The position numbers and the translations under genes are program-made. From JAFIEN01 sp051859505 (lineage in GTDB: Bacteria > Pseudomonadota > Alphaproteobacteria > Rhodobacterales > Rhodobacteraceae), in NCBI GenBank assembly GCA_051859505.1, contig JBHYFN010000013.1, forward strand, positions 1 through 64,000: a stretch of 64,000 nucleotides of DNA. The letters run 5' to 3'. The notes below the pieces were generated by a model, which saw only the letters and a program-made list of their open reading frames with translations, was not told the DNA's origin and did no database searches. Below are positions 23,851 through 30,821 of this stretch, piece after piece (the first letter of the stretch is position 1; the number at the start of each line of letters is the position of its first letter).

Positions 23851-24146
23851 GCCGTGCCTTCACCCCCAAGGTCGTGACCGCCAACCGCCTGCTCGAGGGC
23901 GATGCCGTCTGGCTGACCGAGGATGACCGCTGGTCGCCCGAGATGAGCGAGGCCGAACTGATCGAGGACGAGGCCCATGCCGCGATCCGGCTCCTCTTCG
24001 CACAGGCGCAGCGCGATCTGGTCGTCGGCCCCTACCTCGCCGATGCCCGCGCCGGCGCAAGCGGCCCCGAACCCGTCCATTTCCGCGAGGCGTTCCGCAC
24101 CCGCGGCCCCTCGAACTATGCCCACGGCAAGCAGGTGGAGCTGTAA
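23847..24146 (+). CDS. DUF2849 protein
   Basis: This 99-residue protein is of the DUF2849 type, small proteins found between cysG and the sulfite reductase gene in alphaproteobacteria. The sequence RLLEGDAVWLTEDDRWS and the C-terminal FREAFRTRGPSNYAHGKQ are characteristic. The ATG overlaps the cysG stop (ATGA) and cysI starts four bases after its end, so it is made with siroheme synthase and sulfite reductase. It may help siroheme insertion or electron transfer; this is inference. Confidence 0.85.
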   Translation: MSRAFTPKVVTANRLLEGDAVWLTEDDRWSPEMSEAELIEDEAHAAIRLLFAQAQRDLVVGPYLADARAGASGPEPVHFREAFRTRGPSNYAHGKQVEL

Positions 24147-24149
24147 CCG

Positions 24150-25820
24150 ATGTATCGCTATTCCGAATTCGACGAGGCTTTCGTCCGCACCCGCGTGGCG
24201 CAATTCCGCGATCAGGTCGCCCGCCGCATCGACGGCTCGCTGACCGAGGACGAGTTTCGCCCGCTGCGCCTGATGAACGGCCTCTACCTGCAGCTTCACG
24301 CCTATATGCTGCGGGTCGCGATCCCCTATGGCACGCTGAACCCCGATCAGATGCGGCAACTGGCGATGATCGCCGATCGCTGGGACAAGGGCTATGGCCA
24401 CTGGACGACGCGGCAGAACATCCAGTTCAACTGGCCGAAACTTGAGGACGTGCCCGACATGCTGGACGCGCTGGCCGATGTCGGCATGCATGCGATCCAG
24501 ACCAGCGGCAACACGATCCGCAACGTCACCGCCGACCATTTCGCAGGCGCCGCCGCGGACGAGATCGCCGACCCCCGCCCCGTGGCCGAGCTTTTGCGGC
24601 AATGGTCGACCGACCATCCCGAATTCCAGTTCCTGCCCCGCAAGTTCAAGATCGCCATCACCGGCAGCCCCAATGACCGCGCCGTGACCCGCGCCCATGA
24701 CATCGGGCTGCGCATGGTCCGCAATGACGCGGGCGAGGCCGGGTTCGAGGTGATCGTCGGCGGCGGGCTTGGCCGGACCCCGATGGAGGGCAAGGTCATC
24801 CGCGACTTCCTGCCCCGGGCGGACCTCCTTCCTTACGTCGAGGCGGTGCTGGCCGCCTACAACCTGATGGGCCGGCGCGACAACAAGTACAAGGCGCGGA
24901 TCAAGATCACCGTTTTCGAGAACGGGCTCGAGGCCTTCCGCGACGCGGTGGAGGCGAATTTTGCAAAAATTCGCCCGCGCTTCACCGGCGTGGATCAGGA
25001 AATCCTGACCGCGATCGAGGCCCAGTTCGCGCCGCCCGCCTTCGCCGACCGCTCTGTCGCGCCTTATGAGGCCGCCTATGCCGCGGATCCGGTCTTCCGC
25101 GCCTGGGCCGATACCAACCTTGCCGCCCACAAGGCGCAGGGCCATGCCATCGTCACCGTCAGCTTCAAGGCGCCCGGGGCCACGCCGGGCGATGCGACCT
25201 CGGATCAGATGCGGGTTCTGGCGGATCTGGCCGAACGCTATGGCTATGGCGAATTGCGGATCAGCCACGAACAGAACGTCATCCTGCCCCATGTCCACAA
25301 GGCGGATCTTCCGGCCGTCCATGCCGCGCTGAAATCCGCCGGCATCGCCACGGCGAATGTGGGGCTGGTGTCGGACATCATCGCCTGCCCCGGCATGGAT
25401 TACTGCGCCCTGGCGACCGCGCGGTCGATCCCCATCGCGCAGGAGATCGCGCTGCGCTTCGAGGAATTGCAGGTCGAACACGAAGTCGGCCCCCTCAAGA
25501 TCAAGATCTCGGGCTGCATCAATGCCTGCGGGCATCACCATGTTGGCCATATCGGGATCCTCGGGCTGGATCGCGCGGGGGTGGAGAATTACCAGATCAC
25601 CTTGGGCGGCGATCATACCGAGCATTTCGCCATCGGCGAAAAGACCGGCCCCGGTTTCCCGGCCGAAGGGATCGTGCCCGCGATCGAGCGGCTGGTGATG
25701 GCCTATCTCGACCTGCGCGAACATCCTGAGGAGAGCTTCATCGAGACCTTCCGCCGCCTTGGCATGGCCCCGTTCAAGGCGGCCCTTTATGACAGCGAGG
25801 ATCGGGCCGATGCCGCTTGA
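24150..25820 (+). CDS. cysI: Ferredoxin-type nitrite/sulfite reductase (CysI)
   Basis: This 556-residue siroheme enzyme reduces sulfite to sulfide with six electrons. The four cysteines that bind the [4Fe-4S] cluster and siroheme are C413 and C419 (ACPGMDYC) and C456 and C460 (SGCINAC). The HWTTRQNIQFNW and TSGNTIRNVT motifs belong to the siroheme-binding repeats. Operon context (cysG, APS reductase) favours sulfite over nitrite. An AT-core palindrome is embedded in frame at 24953-24975 (about residues 268-276, EANFAKIRP). The stop overlaps cysH by 11 bases. Confidence 0.95.
   Translation: MYRYSEFDEAFVRTRVAQFRDQVARRIDGSLTEDEFRPLRLMNGLYLQLHAYMLRVAIPYGTLNPDQMRQLAMIADRWDKGYGHWTTRQNIQFNWPKLEDVPDMLDALADVGMHAIQTSGNTIRNVTADHFAGAAADEIADPRPVAELLRQWSTDHPEFQFLPRKFKIAITGSPNDRAVTRAHDIGLRMVRNDAGEAGFEVIVGGGLGRTPMEGKVIRDFLPRADLLPYVEAVLAAYNLMGRRDNKYKARIKITVFENGLEAFRDAVEANFAKIRPRFTGVDQEILTAIEAQFAPPAFADRSVAPYEAAYAADPVFRAWADTNLAAHKAQGHAIVTVSFKAPGATPGDATSDQMRVLADLAERYGYGELRISHEQNVILPHVHKADLPAVHAALKSAGIATANVGLVSDIIACPGMDYCALATARSIPIAQEIALRFEELQVEHEVGPLKIKISGCINACGHHHVGHIGILGLDRAGVENYQITLGGDHTEHFAIGEKTGPGFPAEGIVPAIERLVMAYLDLREHPEESFIETFRRLGMAPFKAALYDSEDRADAA
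24953..24975. repeat. AT-core palindrome inside cysI coding sequence
   Basis: Perfect 10-bp arms GGCGAATTTT / AAAATTCGCC surround GCA. It lies in the cysI reading frame and encodes EANFAKIRP without breaking it. It has the same GC-flank, AT-core layout as intergenic copies in this window. AT-rich runs such as TTTTGCAAAAATT are otherwise rare inside genes here. Confidence 0.85.
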
Positions 25821-26547
25821 TACTCCCGTTGCCGAACGCGTGGCCGAGCTGAACGCGCGCTATCGCCATCACGGGGCGACCGCCGTTCTGGAACATGCGC
25901 TGCGCGATCCGCAGGTGGGGCGGATCGCGCTGGTCAGTTCCTTCGGCGCGGAATCGGTCGTGCTTCTGCACCTGATCTCGGTCATGGCGCGGAATACGCC
26001 GGTCCTCTTCATCGATACCGAGATGCTGTTCGCCGAAACGCTGGACTACCAGCTGGACCTGACCGAGCGGCTGCGGCTGGGGGACGTGCGGGTCATCCGG
26101 CCCGACCGGGCAGAGCTGTTCCAGCGCGACAACGAGAACATCCTGCATCTGCATGATCCCGACGCCTGCTGCCATCTGCGGAAAGTGGAGCCGCTGAACC
26201 GCGCGCTGGAAGGGTTCGACGCCTGGATCACCGGGCGCAAACGCTATCAGGGCGGGGCGCGGGGCGATCTGGATTTCTTCGAGGCCGAGGGCGACCTGCG
26301 GATCAAGGTCAATCCGCTGGTGCATTGGACGACCGCCGATCTGCAGGACTATATCGCCGAAAACCGCCTGCCCCGGCATCCGCTGGTGTCGAAAGGCTAT
26401 CCGTCCATCGGCTGCGCCCCCTGCACGACGCGGGTGAATGATGGCGAGGATCCGCGCGCCGGCCGCTGGCGGGACAGCGCGAAAGAGGAATGCGGGATCC
26501 ATTTCGTCGACGGACGACTGGTCCGGGGGCCCGGCGTCGCCGCCTGA
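25810..26547 (+). CDS. cysH: Assimilatory APS reductase (CysH)
   Basis: This 245-residue thioredoxin-dependent adenylyl-sulfate reductase yields sulfite and AMP. The nucleotide-binding motif is SSFGAESVVLLHL, followed by FIDTEMLFAETLDY. Two cysteine pairs, C120-C121 (DACCHLRK) and C202/C205 (CAPC), are the [4Fe-4S] ligands that mark APS reductases as opposed to the PAPS-specific enterobacterial form. The catalytic cysteine is in EECGIH. ATG 25810 overlaps cysI by 11 bases; no ribosome site separates them, suggesting translational coupling. Confidence 0.94.
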   Translation: MPLDTPVAERVAELNARYRHHGATAVLEHALRDPQVGRIALVSSFGAESVVLLHLISVMARNTPVLFIDTEMLFAETLDYQLDLTERLRLGDVRVIRPDRAELFQRDNENILHLHDPDACCHLRKVEPLNRALEGFDAWITGRKRYQGGARGDLDFFEAEGDLRIKVNPLVHWTTADLQDYIAENRLPRHPLVSKGYPSIGCAPCTTRVNDGEDPRAGRWRDSAKEECGIHFVDGRLVRGPGVAA

Positions 26548-26598
26548 GGCGGGCCGGGCTCTGACGATCCGCACCGAAGAGAAAGACAGGATACGGAA

Positions 26599-27015
26599 AT
26601 GACAGTGATCGTCACCGATACCGGCTTTGGCCGGGAGGACTGGGCCGGCGGCTTTATCGGCCCCGAGGCCCTGGCGGCCAATATGGCCGGCATCGGCCTT
26701 GAACTGGGGCCCGAGGCGGATCCGGCAGCGCTTGCCGGGCGGCTGGAGGGGGTCGCGCTGATCCGGGTCATGTTCCCCGCCTTCAGCGACGGGCGCGGCT
26801 TCACCCTTGCGCGCAGCCTGCGGGCGATGGGCTATACGGGGCGGCTGCGGGCGGCGGGTCATGTGATCGCAGATCAATATGCGATGGCGCGCCGGTCGGG
26901 CTTTGACGAGGTCGAGATCGGTGACGATCTGGCCCAACGCCAGCCCGAGGACCAATGGCTTTCCCGCGCCGATTGGCGCGCGCATGACTATCAGTCGCGG
27001 CTGCGCGCCGGTTAA
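26599..27015 (+). CDS. DUF934 protein of sulfite reduction operon
   Basis: This 138-residue DUF934 protein is a family regularly encoded after cysH and annotated as probably involved in sulfite reduction. GRGFTLARSLRAMGYTGRLRAAGHVIADQYAMARRSGF matches the family core (SDGRGFTLAR motif). A good ribosome site (AAAGAAAG) precedes ATG 26599, 51 bases after cysH. It is cytosolic; no catalytic residues can be assigned. It closes the sulfate assimilation operon before the FNR-like site and fpr. Confidence 0.88.
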   Translation: MTVIVTDTGFGREDWAGGFIGPEALAANMAGIGLELGPEADPAALAGRLEGVALIRVMFPAFSDGRGFTLARSLRAMGYTGRLRAAGHVIADQYAMARRSGFDEVEIGDDLAQRQPEDQWLSRADWRAHDYQSRLRAG

Positions 27016-27025
27016 GCGACTTTCC

Positions 27026-27039
27026 CTGATCCAGATCAA
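27026..27039. promoter_or_regulatory. FNR-like box upstream of fpr
   Basis: CTGAT-CCAG-ATCAA matches the FNR/Anr consensus TTGAT-N4-ATCAA with one mismatch in the first base. It is 34 bases before the fpr start, between the DUF934 stop and fpr. An oxygen-responsive (FnrL-type) control of fpr is suggested; with this distance the site could repress or overlap the promoter. Confidence 0.5.
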
Positions 27040-27073
27040 CGCCTAGAACGGAGCGGTGGCCTAGGCCACCGGC

Positions 27074-27898
27074 ATGACACAGATGACAGAGCAACGCCCC
27101 GTGGACCAGACCGTCGCCAGCAAGATCGCCCTGCCCGATGCGCAGACCGTAACCTCGGTCCGGCATTTCACCGACCGCCTCTTCGCCTTCCGCGTCTCGA
27201 GGCCCCGGTCCTTGCGGTTCCGCTCGGGCGAGTTTGTGATGATCGGGCTGATGGGCGAGAACGGCAAGCCGCTTCTGCGGGCCTATTCCATCGCCTCGCC
27301 CTCCTGGGACGAAGAGCTTGAGTTCTATTCGATCAAGGTGCCGGACGGGCCGCTGACCTCGCGCCTGCAGCATATCCAGCCGGGCGACGAGATCATCCTG
27401 CGCCCCAAGCCGGTGGGCACGCTGGTGCATGACGCGCTTTTGCCGGGCAAGCGGCTGTGGCTGTTTGCCACCGGCACGGGCTTTGCGCCCTTCGCCTCGC
27501 TTTTGCGCGATCCCGAGACCTGGGAGAAATTCGACGAGGTCGTCGTCACCCATACCTGCCGCGATGTGGCCGAGCTGACCTACGGGCGCGAGATCGTGGA
27601 GGCGCTGCCCGAGGATCCGCTGATCGGGGAACTGGTCGAGGGCAAGCTGCGCTATTATCCCACCACGACGCGGGAACAGAGCCCCAAGATGGGCCGGATC
27701 ACCACGCTGATCGAAAACGGCGAGGTCTTTGCCGATCTGAACCTGCCGCCGCTTGATCCCGCGGTCGACCGGGCGATGGTCTGCGGGTCGCTGGCCTTCA
27801 ACCTTGATATCAAGGCGATCCTCGAAAGGGCCGGCCTGCGCGAAGGGGCCAATTCCGAACCGGCGGAATTCGTGATCGAAAAGGCCTTCGTCGGCTGA
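27074..27898 (+). CDS. fpr: Ferredoxin(flavodoxin)-NADP reductase
   Basis: Fpr is a 274-residue FAD enzyme exchanging electrons between NADPH and ferredoxin or flavodoxin. The FAD motif RAYSIASP, the NADP-binding region FATGTGFAPFASLLRDP, the CGSLAFN motif and the C-terminal FVIEKAFVG are close to Rhodobacter capsulatus Fpr as I recall it. It could feed the ferredoxin-type sulfite reductase upstream, and possibly the P450. An FNR-like box lies at 27026-27039 and a strong hairpin terminator follows at 27940. Confidence 0.96.
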   Translation: MTQMTEQRPVDQTVASKIALPDAQTVTSVRHFTDRLFAFRVSRPRSLRFRSGEFVMIGLMGENGKPLLRAYSIASPSWDEELEFYSIKVPDGPLTSRLQHIQPGDEIILRPKPVGTLVHDALLPGKRLWLFATGTGFAPFASLLRDPETWEKFDEVVVTHTCRDVAELTYGREIVEALPEDPLIGELVEGKLRYYPTTTREQSPKMGRITTLIENGEVFADLNLPPLDPAVDRAMVCGSLAFNLDIKAILERAGLREGANSEPAEFVIEKAFVG

Positions 27899-27939
27899 CA
27901 CCTATCAAGAAGGCGGAAATCAAGAGGGCGGAAACGCAA

Positions 27940-27980
27940 GGGCCGCGCCGGATCTCTCCGGCGCGGCCCTGTTGTCTTGT
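27940..27980. terminator. Intrinsic terminator between convergent genes
   Basis: Perfect 12-bp arms GGGCCGCGCCGG / CCGGCGCGGCCC surround ATCTCT (27940-27969), followed by TGTTGTCTTGT. It lies between fpr (plus) and the Ala/Glu-rich gene (minus) and may serve the plus strand mainly, given the T-rich tail. Confidence 0.85.
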
Positions 27981-28014
27981 GGACGGATGGTCTGAGCGGG
28001 TCGGTCAACCCGCG

Positions 28015-28896
28015 TCAGTTCCCCGACAGCGCCGTCCCGATCCGGTCAAGCACGCCGGGCAGAAGGGTCGGGCTGTTGGCAGCTGCCGTCAGCGCGGTCT
28101 TGAGCTGGGTCTTGAGCGAGTCGTCAAGCGAGGAGGCGTCGATCGCCGCGGTCACCGTCTCGAGGTCGAAATTGGCCGGGTCGAGGATGTTCTCGAGCGC
28201 GCCGGTGGCGCCGGTCACGGCCTCGTCGATTGCCTCGGCTGCAGAGTCAACGGCCTCGGCGGCCGCATCGACCGTCTCGGACACGGCCTCTTCGACGGCC
28301 TCGGCACTGTCGGTCAGGGTCGCTTCGGCCTCGGTCGCCATCGCGTCGGCGGCATCGAGCGCCTCTTCGACAGCCTCGGTCGCGGCTTCCTCGACGGCTT
28401 CGACGGCGTCTTCTGCGGCCTCTACCGCCTCTTCCACCACCGATTCGGCGGCTTCCTGAGCGGCTTCGGCAGCCTCGACCGCCTCTTCGACAGCCTCGGT
28501 CACGGCCTCTTCGACCGCTTCCACAGCCTCGGTGGCCGCTTCGGCGGCAGCAGCAGCGGCAGCCTCGGCTTCGGCCGCAGCGGCGGCTTCAGCTTCGGCA
28601 AGGGCTGCGGCGGCAGCTTCGGCTTCGGCGGCGGCTGCGGCTTCCGCCTCGGCCAGGGCGGCGGCGGCAGCTTCGGCTTCGGCAGCGGCTGCGGCTTCCG
28701 CCTCGGCCAGGGCTGCGGCGGCAGCTTCGGCTTCTGCGGCGGCTGCGGCTTCCGCCTCGGCCGCGGCGGCTTCGGCGGCGGCAACGGCTGCTGCCTCGGC
28801 TTCAGCGGCAGCCTGCTGGGCCTGCTGATTGTTCCAGTACCAGTAACCGCCCCCGATAACGATCAGGACACCAACAACACCAATCGTTCTGTTCAT
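28015..28896 (-). CDS. Membrane-anchored Ala/Glu-rich coiled-coil protein (long)
   Basis: This 293-residue protein has one N-terminal membrane helix (residues about 5-21, followed by YWYWNNQQAQ), then about 200 residues made almost only of Ala, Glu, Val, Asp and Ser. Residues about 45-110 are a perfect-looking 18-residue repeat (LAEAEAAAAAEAEAAAAA). The C-terminal 60 residues (ENILDPANFDLETV to DRIGTAL) are a normal globular-like helical segment. The likely structure is a long acidic helix or coiled coil projecting from the membrane. The ATG overlaps the stop of the shorter paralogue (ATGA). No function is assigned; TonB/TolA-like spanning or envelope spacing is conceivable. It is real coding sequence, not a shadow, judging by the anchor and the paralogue. 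Confidence 0.75.
   Translation of the reverse strand: MNRTIGVVGVLIVIGGGYWYWNNQQAQQAAAEAEAAAVAAAEAAAAEAEAAAAAEAEAAAAALAEAEAAAAAEAEAAAAALAEAEAAAAAEAEAAAAALAEAEAAAAAEAEAAAAAAAEAATEAVEAVEEAVTEAVEEAVEAAEAAQEAAESVVEEAVEAAEDAVEAVEEAATEAVEEALDAADAMATEAEATLTDSAEAVEEAVSETVDAAAEAVDSAAEAIDEAVTGATGALENILDPANFDLETVTAAIDASSLDDSLKTQLKTALTAAANSPTLLPGVLDRIGTALSGN
28586..28765. repeat. 54-bp tandem repeat within Ala/Glu-rich gene
   Basis: The DNA repeats with a 54-bp period, with unit starts (GCTTC[CA]G or GCTTCAGC) at 28586, 28640, 28694 and 28748. It encodes an 18-residue Ala/Glu/Leu unit. Copies are near-identical, so the length may vary between strains by slippage. Confidence 0.8.
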
Positions 28897-29210
28897 TCCT
28901 GAACCTCTTCAGCCGCATCCTCGACCGCTTCTTCAACGGCGTCGACGGCGTCTTCGACCGCTTCGGCCGCATCGTCCATCGCCTCGTCGGCGGTTTCCAT
29001 GGCGGCATCGGCAGCGGCCTCTGCTTCAGCCTCGGCAGCGGCGGCGGCCTCGGCAGCTTCGGCTTCGGCGGCGGCAGCAGCAGCGGCGGCTTCGGCCTGG
29101 GCGGCGGCGGCGGCTTCTTCGGCGGCGCGCTGGGCCTGCTGGTTGTTCCACCACCAGTAGCCACCCCCGATGACGACCAGCACAACGATAATTCCGATCA
29201 CGCGATTCAT
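28893..29210 (-). CDS. Membrane-anchored Ala/Glu-rich protein (short paralogue)
   Basis: This 105-residue protein starts MNRVIGIIVVLVVIGGGYWWWNNQQAQ, nearly the same anchor as the neighbouring 293-residue protein, and continues as an Ala/Glu/Asp-rich helix to the end (DAAEEVQE) with no C-terminal domain. ATG 29210 begins the conserved MNR motif; a longer frame to 29246 has no similarity to the paralogue. It is the first gene of a two-gene operon, divergent from infC. The two proteins probably arose by duplication and could form a hetero-oligomeric coiled coil. Confidence 0.72.
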   Translation of the reverse strand: MNRVIGIIVVLVVIGGGYWWWNNQQAQRAAEEAAAAAQAEAAAAAAAAEAEAAEAAAAAEAEAEAAADAAMETADEAMDDAAEAVEDAVDAVEEAVEDAAEEVQE

Positions 29211-29395
29211 GTTGAAGTCCTTCCAATCTCGCATGGTGGTCCTCAAACTCCGGACCTCGCGCGTGATATGTCAGAACTGTGGCGATTTGAAAAGACAAAC
29301 CGCAAACGGCCGCTTCCGCGTTTTGCAGTTGAACAGCCCATCGCCGATGGATACCTTGCGCCGCGAAGAACATCCAAGGCCGAAAGGACCAAGCC

Positions 29396-29938
<543 letters not shown>

Positions 29939-29974
29939 CCCTTCCAAGGCCGGGTCAGACCCGCCCCTACACAG

Positions 29975-30003
29975 AAAGGCCGCCCCGGAGGGCGGCCTTT
30001 TTC
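29975..30003 (+). terminator. Rho-independent terminator of infC
   Basis: GGCCGCCC-CGGA-GGGCGGCC (29978-29997) is followed by TTTTT, preceded by AAA. It is 37 bases after the infC stop and also faces the convergent coxM-like gene, for which the AAA/TTT flanks could make it bidirectional. Confidence 0.93.
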
Positions 30004-30020
30004 ATGTCTGCTGCGCCGGA

Positions 30021-30809
30021 TCAGGCGGCGGCGACGGCGCGTTTCGTCATCACCTTGACCAGATGCGCGCGATACTCCGGCGAGCCGTGCAGATCGCCGA
30101 TCATGCCCTCGGCCGCAACGGACAGCCCGTCCAGCGCCGCAGGAGCGAAACTCTCCGAAAGCGCCGCCTCGGCCTCGCTCCAGCGGAAGACACCCCCTTC
30201 CGAGGCGCCCGTCACCGCGACCCGGACGCCGCCCGCGTATTTCGCCACGAACACCCCCACGAGCGCGAAGCGCGAAGCGGGCTGGACGAATTTCTGATAG
30301 CTCGCCCGTTCGGGGATGGGGAAGCGGACCTCGGTGATGATCTCGCCTTCTTCGAGGACGGTGGTGAACATCCCGTCAAAGAAATCATCCGCCGCAATGG
30401 TGCGGTTCGAGGTCAGGATGCTGGCCCCCGTCCCAAGCACCGCCGCCGGATAGCAGGCCGAGGGGTCGTTATTGGCCAGACTGCCGCCGATCGTGCCGCG
30501 GTTGCGCACCGCCGGATCGCCGATATGCGCCGCAAGACCGGCCAGCGCGGGAAACATCCCCAGGCTCTGGGCCGCGACCGTCGCATGGGTCGTGGCGCCG
30601 CCGACGCAGACCTCGCCCGCGTCGCTTTGACAGACGCCGCGCATCTCGGAGATGGCGGTCAGGCTGACCAGCTTTTCGGGCGCGGCCAGCCGCTGCTTGA
30701 GCGACGGGATCAGCGTCTGCCCGCCGCCCAGCGCCTGCGCCCCGTCATGGCCAAGGGCGGCCACGGCATCGGCGATGGTGGTGGGACGTTCGATTTCGAA
30801 AGCATACAT
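30021..30809 (-). CDS. coxM: Molybdenum hydroxylase FAD subunit (CoxM-like)
   Basis: This 262-residue medium subunit binds FAD and passes electrons from the Fe-S subunit to the acceptor. The FAD motifs are GGGQTLIPSLKQR (residues about 28-40, the AGGQSL-like motif) and TIGGSLANNDPSA (TIGG motif). It is the last gene of the coxS-coxL-coxM-like operon; the upstream large subunit ends 12 bases before its start. The symbol is by homology only, as the large subunit is form II and the true substrate is unknown. Confidence 0.88.
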   Translation of the reverse strand: MYAFEIERPTTIADAVAALGHDGAQALGGGQTLIPSLKQRLAAPEKLVSLTAISEMRGVCQSDAGEVCVGGATTHATVAAQSLGMFPALAGLAAHIGDPAVRNRGTIGGSLANNDPSACYPAAVLGTGASILTSNRTIAADDFFDGMFTTVLEEGEIITEVRFPIPERASYQKFVQPASRFALVGVFVAKYAGGVRVAVTGASEGGVFRWSEAEAALSESFAPAALDGLSVAAEGMIGDLHGSPEYRAHLVKVMTKRAVAAA

Positions 30810-30821
30810 GCGTCTCTCTCC

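Noticed and set aside
23583..25724. 713-residue minus-strand frame opposite cysG and cysI
   Set aside because: Shadow of conserved genes; no recognisable motif.
28230..28859. Arg/Pro-rich 209-residue frame and similar frames opposite the Ala/Glu-rich gene
   Set aside because: These are alternative frames of the 54-bp GC-rich repeat; only the minus-strand frame has a membrane anchor, a paralogue and coupled start.
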